Of a DNA stretch of 44,717 bases, positions 35,696 to 42,711 are shown one piece after another. Below the pieces are notes generated by a model. The model was not told the origin of the DNA and searched no databases. It was given only the letters and a program-made list of their open reading frames with translations. Origin of the DNA: Candidatus Krumholzibacteriia bacterium (GTDB taxonomy: Bacteria; Krumholzibacteriota; Krumholzibacteriia; JAJRXK01); NCBI GenBank assembly GCA_035268685.1, contig DATFKK010000177.1:1-44717 (forward strand), written 5' to 3'. Made by a program: the position numbers and the translations under genes. Numbering within the stretch: the stretch's first letter is position 1; the number at the start of each line of letters is the position of its first letter.

Positions 35696-35724
35696 ACTAT
35701 CGCGGACCCGGGCCCTCGGGGCAA
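35696..35724 (-). promoter_or_regulatory. Candidate promoter of accB
   Basis: TTGCCC (35719-35724) and GATAGT (35696-35701) on the minus strand with 17-base spacing, each matching the sigma-70 consensus at four of six positions. The -35 lies inside the hairpin that follows efp. Confidence 0.35.
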
Positions 35725-35744
35725 CATCCAAAGCAGCCCGAGGG
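35713..35744 (-). terminator. Hairpin directly after efp
   Basis: An 8-base stem, CCCTCGGG (35713-35720) with CCCGAGGG (35737-35744), starts one base beyond the efp stop. The 16-base loop and lack of a T tract suggest a weak terminator or attenuator ahead of accB. Confidence 0.4.
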
Positions 35745-35745
35745 C

Positions 35746-36303
35746 TCAGACACGCGTGAGGTACTTGCCCGTCCTCGTGTCGATCCGCAGGACGTCGCCC
35801 TCTTCGACGAAGAGCGGCACCTGCACCACCAGGCCCGTCTCCAGCTCGGCCGGCTTCGTCCCGCCCTGGGCCGTGTCGCCCTTCACGCCGGGATCGGCCT
35901 TCGCGACCTCGAGCTCGACGTGGTTGGCGACCTCCACGGTGATCGGCTTTTCCCCGCGCATGAGCATCGTCACCGTGTCGTTCTCCTTCAGGTAGGGAAT
36001 GGCATCGGTGAGGGCTTCCTTCGGCAGGCCGATCTGCTCGAAGGTCTCGGTGTGCATGAAGGTGTACATGTCGCCGTCGTTGAAGAGGTACTGGTACTCG
36101 TGGTTCTCCAGCCGGACCTCTTCGACCTTCTCGCCGGCGCGGAAGGTCTTGTCGACCACCTTCCCCGACTCGACGTACTTCAGCTTGGTGCGGACGAAGG
36201 CACCGCCCTTTCCGGGCTTCACGTGCTGGAACTCGACGATGGAGACGAGATTGCCGTCGATCTCCATGGTGAAACCGGTGCGGAAGTCGCTCGTGTCGGC
36301 CAT
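35746..36303 (-). CDS. efp: Translation elongation factor P
   Basis: 185 residues. EF-P rescues ribosomes stalled on polyproline. The N-terminal KOW-like domain carries the modifiable tip lysine Lys32 in [10 protein letters not shown], where lysylation or another modification would occur; an arginine-rhamnosylation type tip is excluded. The two OB-like domains follow, with a normal C-terminus. The ATG at 36303 gives [10 protein letters not shown], typical of EF-P. The gene order aroQ-efp-accB is common in bacteria. A candidate promoter lies about 60 bases upstream of the start. Confidence 0.96.
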   Translation of the reverse strand: MADTSDFRTGFTMEIDGNLVSIVEFQHVKPGKGGAFVRTKLKYVESGKVVDKTFRAGEKVEEVRLENHEYQYLFNDGDMYTFMHTETFEQIGLPKEALTDAIPYLKENDTVTMLMRGEKPITVEVANHVELEVAKADPGVKGDTAQGGTKPAELETGLVVQVPLFVEEGDVLRIDTRTGKYLTRV

Positions 36304-36368
36304 GCCTCTTGGATCCCTGGACGCGAGGAGTGGTCGGCCACGGACGACGCCGGGCCGGGAACCGCGAA

Positions 36369-36396
36369 AGTGTACATGGAGTGCGGGCCGGGGCAA
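36369..36396 (-). promoter_or_regulatory. Candidate promoter of efp
   Basis: TTGCCC (36391-36396) and TACACT (36369-36374) on the minus strand with a 16-base spacer, in the 102-base gap between aroQ and efp. Both elements match four of six consensus positions; the predicted leader is about 58 bases. Confidence 0.4.
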
Positions 36397-36405
36397 GGGC
36401 GGTGC

Positions 36406-36864
36406 CTAGGCCTGCGGTCCGCCGCTTTCCCGGCGATCGCGCAGGACGTGGACCAGACCGCGCAGGCCGAGTTCGTAGCTCTCGATCCCGAAACCGGCGA
36501 CCGTGCCCACGGCGATGTCCGACAGCAGACTCCGCTGCCGGAAGTCCTCGCGGCGGGCGAGATTCGAGGCGTGGACTTCGACCAGGGGCCGGTCCATCGC
36601 CAGGAAGGCGTCGCGCAGACTCACGCTGCTGTGGGTCAGGCCACCCGCGTTGACCACGAATCCGTCGATGTGGTTGCTACCGTGGATCCGATCGATCAGC
36701 TCACCTTCGTGGTTGCTCTGGTAGCCATCGACCTCGACCCCGAGCTCGACCCCCACGTGCACGAGTCTCGATTCCAGGTCCGTGAGCCGCAGATCCCCGT
36801 AGATCTCCGGCTGCCGGCTGCCGAGCAGGTTCAGGTTCGGGCCGTGCAGGATCAGGACGTTCAC
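36406..36864 (-). CDS. aroQ: 3-dehydroquinate dehydratase, type II
   Basis: 152 residues, standard for the dodecameric type II enzyme of the shikimate pathway, which converts 3-dehydroquinate to 3-dehydroshikimate. The N-terminus [20 protein letters not shown] contains the catalytic Tyr22 and the flexible lid arginine. [15 protein letters not shown] and [18 protein letters not shown] complete the active site. The GTG at 36864 is well supported by AAGGAG about 6 bases upstream. AroB, the preceding pathway step, is encoded two genes upstream. Confidence 0.95.
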   Translation of the reverse strand: MNVLILHGPNLNLLGSRQPEIYGDLRLTDLESRLVHVGVELGVEVDGYQSNHEGELIDRIHGSNHIDGFVVNAGGLTHSSVSLRDAFLAMDRPLVEVHASNLARREDFRQRSLLSDIAVGTVAGFGIESYELGLRGLVHVLRDRRESGGPQA

Positions 36865-36956
36865 GCCGATCTCCTTCCGCGTCGGGCTCCGATCGACCGG
36901 GGTTCCCCGCACGGAAACACGTCGACCCGCGGACCGTTCCGGCCCGCTCGCCGCGC

Positions 36957-36985
36957 AGCATACAGCAGAGGGCGGACGTCGTCAG
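36957..36985 (-). promoter_or_regulatory. Candidate promoter of aroQ
   Basis: CTGACG (36980-36985, overlapping the stop of the TPR gene) and TATGCT (36957-36962) on the minus strand with 17-base spacing, preceded by TG next to the -10. Each element matches four of six consensus positions. It lies in the 117-base gap before aroQ. Confidence 0.3.
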
Positions 36986-38265
36986 TCGTCGACGCGGATC
37001 CGGTCCAGCCAATTGCGGAAGTGCTCGAACCGCTCGCGCTCGCGTTCCTGCTCCGACCCGGCCGAGGGCGGGGCCTCGAGCGGCGGCGACGGCGAGACCT
37101 CGGGCTCGTCGTCGTCGATCTCCGAGGGGGTGGCGCTCAGGGTGAGCGGCTCGGGCGCGAGTGTCCGTGCGATCTCGTCGTCGACGCCGTCGTCGGCTTC
37201 CACCGCGGTCGCCTCCGGGGCACGGGAGTCGTCGGCCTCGAGCTCGGCGATGCGGGACACGACGCGCTCGGCGTCGGGATGGCGCTCGACCACCTGTCGG
37301 AGGATGTCCAACGCCTTCTCGCGGAACCCCTGCTCCGCGTAGATCTCGGCCAGGGTCATGGTCGCGATCTCGGTCGTGGGAATCTCGCTGTCGTCGACGG
37401 GGCGCGGACGCGCGGCGACCTCCACGGCCTCGGGGGCCACATCGACCTCGTCCTCCGGAACCGCGGTCTCCGACGGACCCACCTCGACCGCCGGGGCGGA
37501 CGCGGTGGCCTCGGCGTCGTCCTCGGGAGCGTCACCTTCGTCCTGTGGCGGATCGTCCTCGTCGTGAAGGTCGATCTCCGAATTCTCGCCCGTCGGATCT
37601 TCGCCCCAGCGACTCTCCGTCATCGGATCGTCGACTTCGGAAGCCTCGACGAGTTCGGGAATCTCGATTCCGGCCGTGCCGACCGGCGTGCTCTCCATCG
37701 GCTCGTCGTCCGACGCGTCGTAGACTTCCGGTACGTCGGCAACTTCGAGTGCGTCGGAATCCTCCGGAACCTCGGCCACGTCCGGGACGACCTCGTCCCC
37801 GGCCGGTTCGTCGGTCGTCTCGACCGCCGGCTGGTCGCCGACGCCGGCCAATTGCGACCGCAGGGCCTCGAGGCGTCGTTCGGCCGTCGCGGGATCGATC
37901 TCGAGCCCGCAGACGAGTTCCCAGCGCTCCGCGGCGGCCACCAGGTCCCCGCGAGACTCGTCGAGTTCGGCGAGTTGCCGCAGGGCGAGCAGGTTCTGGG
38001 GGTCGAACTCCAGGACGCGATCGAAGGCTTCGCGCGCGGCTTCGTCGTCGCCGCGCTCCAGGTGGATCTTGCCGAGGATGACGTAGGCGCTGGAGTAGCG
38101 CGGATGCCGGGCCAGGCCCGTATGGCAGACCCCGAGGGCCTCCTGGAGGCGGCCGAGCTTGCGCAGGCAGTCGGCCAGAGGAGCGAAGACACGCCCTTCC
38201 GGCTGCTCGACCTGCCGTTGCTGCAGGCGCTGCAGTTCGTTCTCGAGCGACTGGCGATCGTTCAC
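36982..38265 (-). CDS. Acidic TPR-repeat protein of unknown role
   Basis: 427 residues with no signal peptide or membrane helix. Residues 1-130 contain TPR repeats (ADCLRKLGRLQEALGVCHTG, AYVILGKIHLERGDDEAARE, LRQLAELDESRGDLVAAAE). Residues 130-300 are a low-complexity acidic, proline-containing region expected to be disordered. A further TPR-like unit follows (LAEIYAEQGFREKALDILRQ, about 300-345), then an acidic tail ending in a short basic-aromatic helix (RFEHFRNWLDRIRVDD). This design suggests a cytoplasmic scaffold. The start is GTG 38265. It lies between aroB and aroQ but shows nothing enzymatic; function unknown. Confidence 0.8.
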   Translation of the reverse strand: MNDRQSLENELQRLQQRQVEQPEGRVFAPLADCLRKLGRLQEALGVCHTGLARHPRYSSAYVILGKIHLERGDDEAAREAFDRVLEFDPQNLLALRQLAELDESRGDLVAAAERWELVCGLEIDPATAERRLEALRSQLAGVGDQPAVETTDEPAGDEVVPDVAEVPEDSDALEVADVPEVYDASDDEPMESTPVGTAGIEIPELVEASEVDDPMTESRWGEDPTGENSEIDLHDEDDPPQDEGDAPEDDAEATASAPAVEVGPSETAVPEDEVDVAPEAVEVAARPRPVDDSEIPTTEIATMTLAEIYAEQGFREKALDILRQVVERHPDAERVVSRIAELEADDSRAPEATAVEADDGVDDEIARTLAPEPLTLSATPSEIDDDEPEVSPSPPLEAPPSAGSEQERERERFEHFRNWLDRIRVDD

Positions 38266-38302
38266 GGTTCCGTCCCCGTTGCCGGTCCGGCCTCGGCCGC
38301 CC

Positions 38303-39385
38303 CTACGGTGGCCCCTCGCCGAGGACGGTCAGAGACTGCTGCAGGATCTTCCGCTCCACGCGGTGGCCGACCGTAGCCGAGCCGATTCCGTGCGTCAACA
38401 CGAGCCTGACCTCGCCGCCGTTCGACTTCTTGTCGTAACGCATTGCGCGCCAGAACTTTGGCTCGTCGATCGCACGGACCTTCCGAGGCAGTCCGAGCCG
38501 TCCGAGTGCCTCCACGATGCGGCCGGTCGTCCCACCCGGGGCAACGTCGAGGCGTTCCGAGACCCAGGAAGCACTTATCATGCCCAGCCCGACCGCCTCG
38601 CCGTGCGTCAGGCGCGGTCGGTGGGCAACCTCGAGGGCATGGCCCACGGTGTGGCCGAAGTTCAGGACCGCGCGCCCGCCGGACTCGCGCGGATCGCCCG
38701 CGACCACGTCTGCCTTCACCCGATTCGCGCCCTCCAGGACCTCCAGCCAGGCCGTGCGATCCAGGGATCGTAGCGCCGCGGCCGCCTCCGACGTCCGGGT
38801 GAACAAGGCTGCATCCGCGATCACCCCCGCCTTCAGCACCTCGGCGAGCCCGGACCGCGTGTGCCGGCGGGGAAGCGTCTCGAGCGCCTCGAGGACCCCG
38901 TAGACGCCGACGGGTTGGTGGAACGTGCCGACCACGTTCTTCGCCCCCGCCAGGTTCACCGCCGTCTTCCCGCCGATCGCGCTGTCGGCCATGGCCAGAC
39001 TCGTGGTCGCGATCGGACACCAGGGAACGCCCCGCATCCACGTCGAAGCGAAGAACCCGGTCAGGTCACCGATCGTTCCCCCGCCCACGGCGACGACCAG
39101 CGATTGGCGATCCATACCGAACTCGGCTGCAGCTCGATGGAGACGCTCGAAGGAGCGCAGCGTCTTGACCGACTCCCCACCGTTGAGCACGACCGTCCGG
39201 CGCCGGGCTTCGGCGTCGAGTCCCGCCAGGGCCCGTGGGTGCCGATCGACGACCCGCCGGTCGACGACGACCAGACCGACCGCCTCCGACCGGTCGTCGC
39301 GCAGGGCCCTGAACGCCTCACCGAACGTTTCCCGAAGTCTAACAGGATAAGGAGGTTGCAGCCGTACCTTCGAGTCACTTCTCAT
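38303..39385 (-). CDS. aroB: 3-dehydroquinate synthase
   Basis: 360 residues, normal for AroB, the NAD- and metal-dependent enzyme forming 3-dehydroquinate in the shikimate pathway. Motifs: LNGGESVKTL, AVGGGTIGDLTGFFAS (NAD binding), PTTSLAMADSAIGGKTAVN (seen here as IATTSLAMADS), GLAEVLKAGVI and the metal-binding NFGHTVGHALE and LTHGEAVGLG. The ATG at 39385 overlaps the stop of the DUF4837-like gene (ATGA) and gives a short arginine-rich lead. Pathway partner aroQ is two genes downstream. Confidence 0.95.
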   Translation of the reverse strand: MRSDSKVRLQPPYPVRLRETFGEAFRALRDDRSEAVGLVVVDRRVVDRHPRALAGLDAEARRRTVVLNGGESVKTLRSFERLHRAAAEFGMDRQSLVVAVGGGTIGDLTGFFASTWMRGVPWCPIATTSLAMADSAIGGKTAVNLAGAKNVVGTFHQPVGVYGVLEALETLPRRHTRSGLAEVLKAGVIADAALFTRTSEAAAALRSLDRTAWLEVLEGANRVKADVVAGDPRESGGRAVLNFGHTVGHALEVAHRPRLTHGEAVGLGMISASWVSERLDVAPGGTTGRIVEALGRLGLPRKVRAIDEPKFWRAMRYDKKSNGGEVRLVLTHGIGSATVGHRVERKILQQSLTVLGEGPP

Positions 39386-40425
39386 GATCGCGGAACGAAG
39401 GTGCCCGCCACCGCACGCGCTTCTCGCAGGTACGGATGCTTGTCGCCCTGCGGATTGTAGGTGAACCAGTTGATCCCGAACAGCCGACGCGACGGTTCGT
39501 CGAGCAGGAACAGGGTCCGGAAGGGGCCGCCCACCTGGGCCGACAGGACCTCGTACATCCCGGCGAGCTGCGGTCGGGGCTCTCCGCGGAACATCTCGGT
39601 CGACCACGTGTAGCCGTAGAGATCCTGGAGCGCCTCGTCGAGGAAGGTGCCCCAGCGGCGACGCAGCGCCAGCAGCGCCTCGGGATCCTCCATGTCGAAG
39701 GCCTCGGGATCCTCGAGGGTCTTCCAGAACACCACCACGCCACGCGTGGGGTTCTCGTGGAGGACCTCGACCATGCCCAGGTCACCCTCGGCATTCTGTT
39801 TGATCCCGTTGATCCGGTAGCCCTCGGGCACGGTCATGCGGATGCCGGCGTTCTCGCGCAGGGACCGCTCGGCCTCGGCGTTGCGTCCGAGGCCCAGCAT
39901 GTACTCCATCACGCGCTCGCGGTTCATCTCCTCGATCTGGCCGCGCAGGGCCGGGGCCTCCTGGTTGATCGCGCTCTGCATGAAACTGCGGTCGGATCCG
40001 GCCAGGAACAGAACGTTCTGGTTGTTGGCGTAGACGTCTTCGCGAGCGGCGAAGAAGAGGTGACGCGACTCCATGACCTTCATCTGGGTCCCCCCGAGCC
40101 GTCGGCGGATCTCCCGGGACGCGCCGTCCTTGCCCTTCAGGTACCCGATCACGATGACGTTCTTGTAGAGCCGCGCGTCGTCCTTCGCGTCGAAGTCGAA
40201 GATGTCGACACGCAGCATCGGTTCCCGGCGGATCCCCGTGTTCGCATCGACCTCGAGGGCCTGCTTCAGCTGGAACGCAACGGGATTGAAGAGGTCGAGA
40301 TCGGTGAGGATGGCCACGTCGGAATAGCTTCCGACTGCATTCAGGACCGGGGACGAATCTCCACACCCGCCCAGCCCCAGGGCCAGGACGGCGGCGAGGA
40401 GCACCCGGGAAACACGCAAGCGCAC
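39382..40425 (-). CDS. DUF4837-like lipoprotein
   Basis: 347 residues. A lipoprotein signal ends in LGGC (Cys21). The body follows the DUF4837 pattern known mainly from Bacteroidetes: an N-terminal alpha/beta part (YKNVIVIGYLKG, QNVLFLAGSDRS), a helical segment (MNRERVMEYMLGLGRNAEAE), then IRMTVPEGYRI, and a C-terminal half with GGPFRTLFLLDEPSRRLFGI. The biochemical role of this family is not known. GTG 40425 has GGAGG 6 bases upstream. It is downstream of the anti-sigma gene (29-base gap) and coupled to aroB by ATGA. Confidence 0.75.
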   Translation of the reverse strand: MRLRVSRVLLAAVLALGLGGCGDSSPVLNAVGSYSDVAILTDLDLFNPVAFQLKQALEVDANTGIRREPMLRVDIFDFDAKDDARLYKNVIVIGYLKGKDGASREIRRRLGGTQMKVMESRHLFFAAREDVYANNQNVLFLAGSDRSFMQSAINQEAPALRGQIEEMNRERVMEYMLGLGRNAEAERSLRENAGIRMTVPEGYRINGIKQNAEGDLGMVEVLHENPTRGVVVFWKTLEDPEAFDMEDPEALLALRRRWGTFLDEALQDLYGYTWSTEMFRGEPRPQLAGMYEVLSAQVGGPFRTLFLLDEPSRRLFGINWFTYNPQGDKHPYLREARAVAGTFVPRS

Positions 40426-40454
40426 AGGGCCCTCCCGAGGAACGTTGGGATGGA

Positions 40455-41249
40455 TCAGCGGCGCTCGCCGGCGGAACCGGTCGCGATGGAGTCCCGGACG
40501 TCGCCCGACGTCGGCAGTGTGGACCGCCGCATCGGCATGTTCAAGCGCTGAACGCCGCCTTCCTGCGCCGCCCCCGCCCGGCTGTTCCAGAACAGGTGCT
40601 GCATGATCGTCGTCTGCATCGACGACGGCAGCGTCGGCCACAGGCCGCGCCGACCTTCGCGCACCGGAGCGTAGAGGTCGTCCCGGAACCCGGGGCCGCC
40701 CACCGTGCGGATGCCGAAGTCACCGTCGGTGACGTCGATCTCGAAGGGATTCGTGCGGACCGCTCCGCTCAGATCCGGTTCCTCTTCGCCCACCGTCCGC
40801 GCTCCGACCAGCGAGGTCGCGCCGACCGGCGCCTCGACGTCCCTACCATCGCCGATGGTGCCCGTTCCGTCACCGGGCAGCAACCAGGCGCCCATTCCGA
40901 CCACGAGGACCGTCACCGCCAGCGCACTGGCGACTGCCGGACGCCAGAAGCTCCAACGCTCACCCACGATGGCCGTATCCGTGGCCTCGGCCGCCCGCTC
41001 CCGCAGAGCCTTCTGGATCCCCAACTGTACTTTCCACTCGAAGTTCTCCGAGGGTTCGGCTTCAGCCGCCAGCATCCACTGCCGTCCCTGCTCGAGCACC
41101 TCTTGATGACGCCGACATTCGGGACAGGCGCCGATGTGCTCGCCGAGTCGAACGCGCTCGGTCTCTCCGAGATCGTCATCCAGGGCGCGCGAGATCCATG
41201 TGCGGGCGCGCCGGCAGTCACGGGAACGAGAAGGAGGAAGGAAGCTCAT
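40455..41249 (-). CDS. Anti-sigma factor with zinc-finger (ZAS) domain
   Basis: 264 residues. The cytoplasmic N-terminus carries the HxxxCxxC zinc motif (His38, Cys42, Cys45, with Cys12 as the likely fourth ligand), typical of ZAS anti-sigma factors that hold an ECF sigma inactive. A single membrane helix follows at about 103-125 (AVASALAVTVLVVGMGAWLL). The rest (about 126-264) is periplasmic, with a hydrophobic-aromatic patch (MQTTIMQHLFWNS). It starts 14 bases after the sigma gene, the standard arrangement. Release would need proteolysis or a signal on the periplasmic side. Confidence 0.88.
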   Translation of the reverse strand: MSFLPPSRSRDCRRARTWISRALDDDLGETERVRLGEHIGACPECRRHQEVLEQGRQWMLAAEAEPSENFEWKVQLGIQKALRERAAEATDTAIVGERWSFWRPAVASALAVTVLVVGMGAWLLPGDGTGTIGDGRDVEAPVGATSLVGARTVGEEEPDLSGAVRTNPFEIDVTDGDFGIRTVGGPGFRDDLYAPVREGRRGLWPTLPSSMQTTIMQHLFWNSRAGAAQEGGVQRLNMPMRRSTLPTSGDVRDSIATGSAGERR

Positions 41250-41263
41250 CGTGGTGTCCTCGT

Positions 41264-41929
41264 TCAGCGGGTTTCGCCGTCAGGGGTGGCTGGACCGTCT
41301 TCGAGCATCGGTTCGATCAACTTACGGAAGTGGTTCCGAGCACGATTGATACGACTGCGCACGGTCCCCAGTTTGAGGCCGGTGACCGCCCGGATTTCCT
41401 CGTAGCTGAGCTGATTGACCTCGCGCAGCACGAAGGGGATCCGGTAGCGCTCGGGGATCTGCTCGGTGACCTCGCGAATGATCCGCTCGAGGTCCTCGCC
41501 GACGGCGACCTGCTCGGGATCGGGCGCCTCGTCGGCGATCTCCTGCACCACTTCCTCGTCGCCGTCGCCGTGATTGAAGAACATCGACAGCACCGGGGGA
41601 CGGCGCTTCTTCTGACGGTAGCGGTTGCGGACCAGATTCGTGGCGATCGTGTAGAGCCAGGTCGAGAACCGGGCAATGGTCCGGTACTTGTCGGCATGCA
41701 CATAGGCGCGCACGAAGGCATCCTGGGCCAGTTCTTCGGCCAGGTCCCCGTCGCTCACCAAGCGCAGCAGGTAGTTGTACAGGCGCGTCTTGTAGCGACG
41801 GACCAGGATGTCGTAACAGGCCTTCTCACCGGCCTGCACGCGCAGCATCAGGTCTTCGTCGCTCAGCTCGGTGCGATCGACCGGCCGACGATCGGGGTCG
41901 AGCATCGTGACCTTCTCGGCCAGACCCAT
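41264..41929 (-). CDS. ECF-family RNA polymerase sigma factor (RpoE-like)
   Basis: 221 residues. Sigma region 2 (YDILVRRYKTRLYNYLLRLV, EELAQDAFVRAYVHADKYR, FSTWLYTIATNLVRNRYRQ) binds core polymerase and the -10 element. Region 4 (IPERYRIPFVLREVNQLSY, then the helix-turn-helix GLKLGTVRSRINRARNHF) binds the -35. A short acidic linker with FFNHGDGDEEV separates them. The ATG at 41929 is supported by GGAG 6 bases upstream. It is followed by its anti-sigma. Candidate targets with a GGAAC-type -35 lie before itself and before bamA. Confidence 0.93.
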   Translation of the reverse strand: MGLAEKVTMLDPDRRPVDRTELSDEDLMLRVQAGEKACYDILVRRYKTRLYNYLLRLVSDGDLAEELAQDAFVRAYVHADKYRTIARFSTWLYTIATNLVRNRYRQKKRRPPVLSMFFNHGDGDEEVVQEIADEAPDPEQVAVGEDLERIIREVTEQIPERYRIPFVLREVNQLSYEEIRAVTGLKLGTVRSRINRARNHFRKLIEPMLEDGPATPDGETR

Positions 41930-41964
41930 GGTGGACTCCCTCCGGGGCAACCGTACTCCCGGAG

Positions 41965-41992
41965 GTCTACACCGTGGGTGCGTCAGGGTTCC
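41965..41992 (-). promoter_or_regulatory. Candidate ECF-type autoregulatory promoter
   Basis: GGAACC (41987-41992) and GTAGAC (41965-41970) on the minus strand, 16 bases apart. It straddles the end of the LolB-like gene and lies about 30-60 bases before the sigma start. ECF sigma genes commonly carry such a promoter for themselves. The same arrangement is found before bamA. Confidence 0.4.
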
Positions 41993-42711
41993 CACAGGGG
42001 ATCGAGGATCGAATCGCCCAGGGCGGCGACGGTCCGGATCTCGGACCAGTCCACCACGATCGGAGCCTCGACACCAGGTGCTCCGATCCGTAGGCGCCGT
42101 GGCAGAGCATCAGGCCCGGGACCCTCGTGGGCCTCGACCACCGTTCGGATCGTACGGACCTCGTCGTCGACCCGCCAGACCAGTTCGGCCCATTCCAGCG
42201 GTCGGGACCGTGCCCGCCTCCATCCGCGCCGTTCGCCACGCCGCCGGATCTCGTCGCCGGCGCGCTCCCAGGGGCGCGCTCGGTTCCCGACCGTGCGGCC
42301 GGTCAGGATCCATACCAGATCTCCGACCTCGAACGACCCGCCCTGGGCCTCGAATCGACCCGGGCGCTCCCCCATGTCGGTGAATCGCCCCGTGCGACGA
42401 TCGAACAGAAGAGCCGTGTCCGCGGTCCAGACGAGGACCTCGTGGACGGGAGCCCTGCCCTCGGGCCGGTAGCGGATCTCGACACGGGCGGACGCGTCGT
42501 TGCGCAGGAAGGCGTGGACCCGGGCCTCGGGGCCCATGCCCGGCAACGGACCGCGCGCGGTGCCCCGGAGCTCGACGCCCCCCGTGCGCGTGCCCGACAG
42601 GGGCGGTGGGGCGACCTCTCCGCCCCCGCGCGTCGTCGCGCAACCCGCGGTGACGATCAGGGCCGCAGCCACGGCGAACACCACGTATCGGCGACGGTCA
42701 GGGCTGCTCAC
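41983..42711 (-). CDS. LolB-like outer-membrane lipoprotein
   Basis: 242 residues. Signal with lipobox VTAGC (Cys24), then a body of alternating beta strands (RVHAFLRNDASARVEIRYRP, HEVLVWTADTALLFDRRTG, GSFEVGDLVWILTGR) and a C-terminal helix-strand part. This beta-rich shape and the position just after a TPR lipoprotein, as in the Pseudomonas TPR-lolB-ispE order, suggest a LolB or DUF4292-like protein that receives lipoproteins at the outer membrane. Sequence similarity is too weak to be certain, and no ispE follows. GTG 42711 overlaps the TPR gene by 14 bases; GAGG lies 6 bases upstream. Confidence 0.65.
   Translation of the reverse strand: MSSPDRRRYVVFAVAAALIVTAGCATTRGGGEVAPPPLSGTRTGGVELRGTARGPLPGMGPEARVHAFLRNDASARVEIRYRPEGRAPVHEVLVWTADTALLFDRRTGRFTDMGERPGRFEAQGGSFEVGDLVWILTGRTVGNRARPWERAGDEIRRRGERRGWRRARSRPLEWAELVWRVDDEVRTIRTVVEAHEGPGPDALPRRLRIGAPGVEAPIVVDWSEIRTVAALGDSILDPLWEP

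Noticed and set aside
41940-41964. Hairpin overlapping the Shine-Dalgarno of the sigma gene, as a possible RNA switch
   Set aside because: If transcription starts from the proposed ECF promoter the first arm would not be transcribed; only read-through RNA could form it, so the evidence is too thin.
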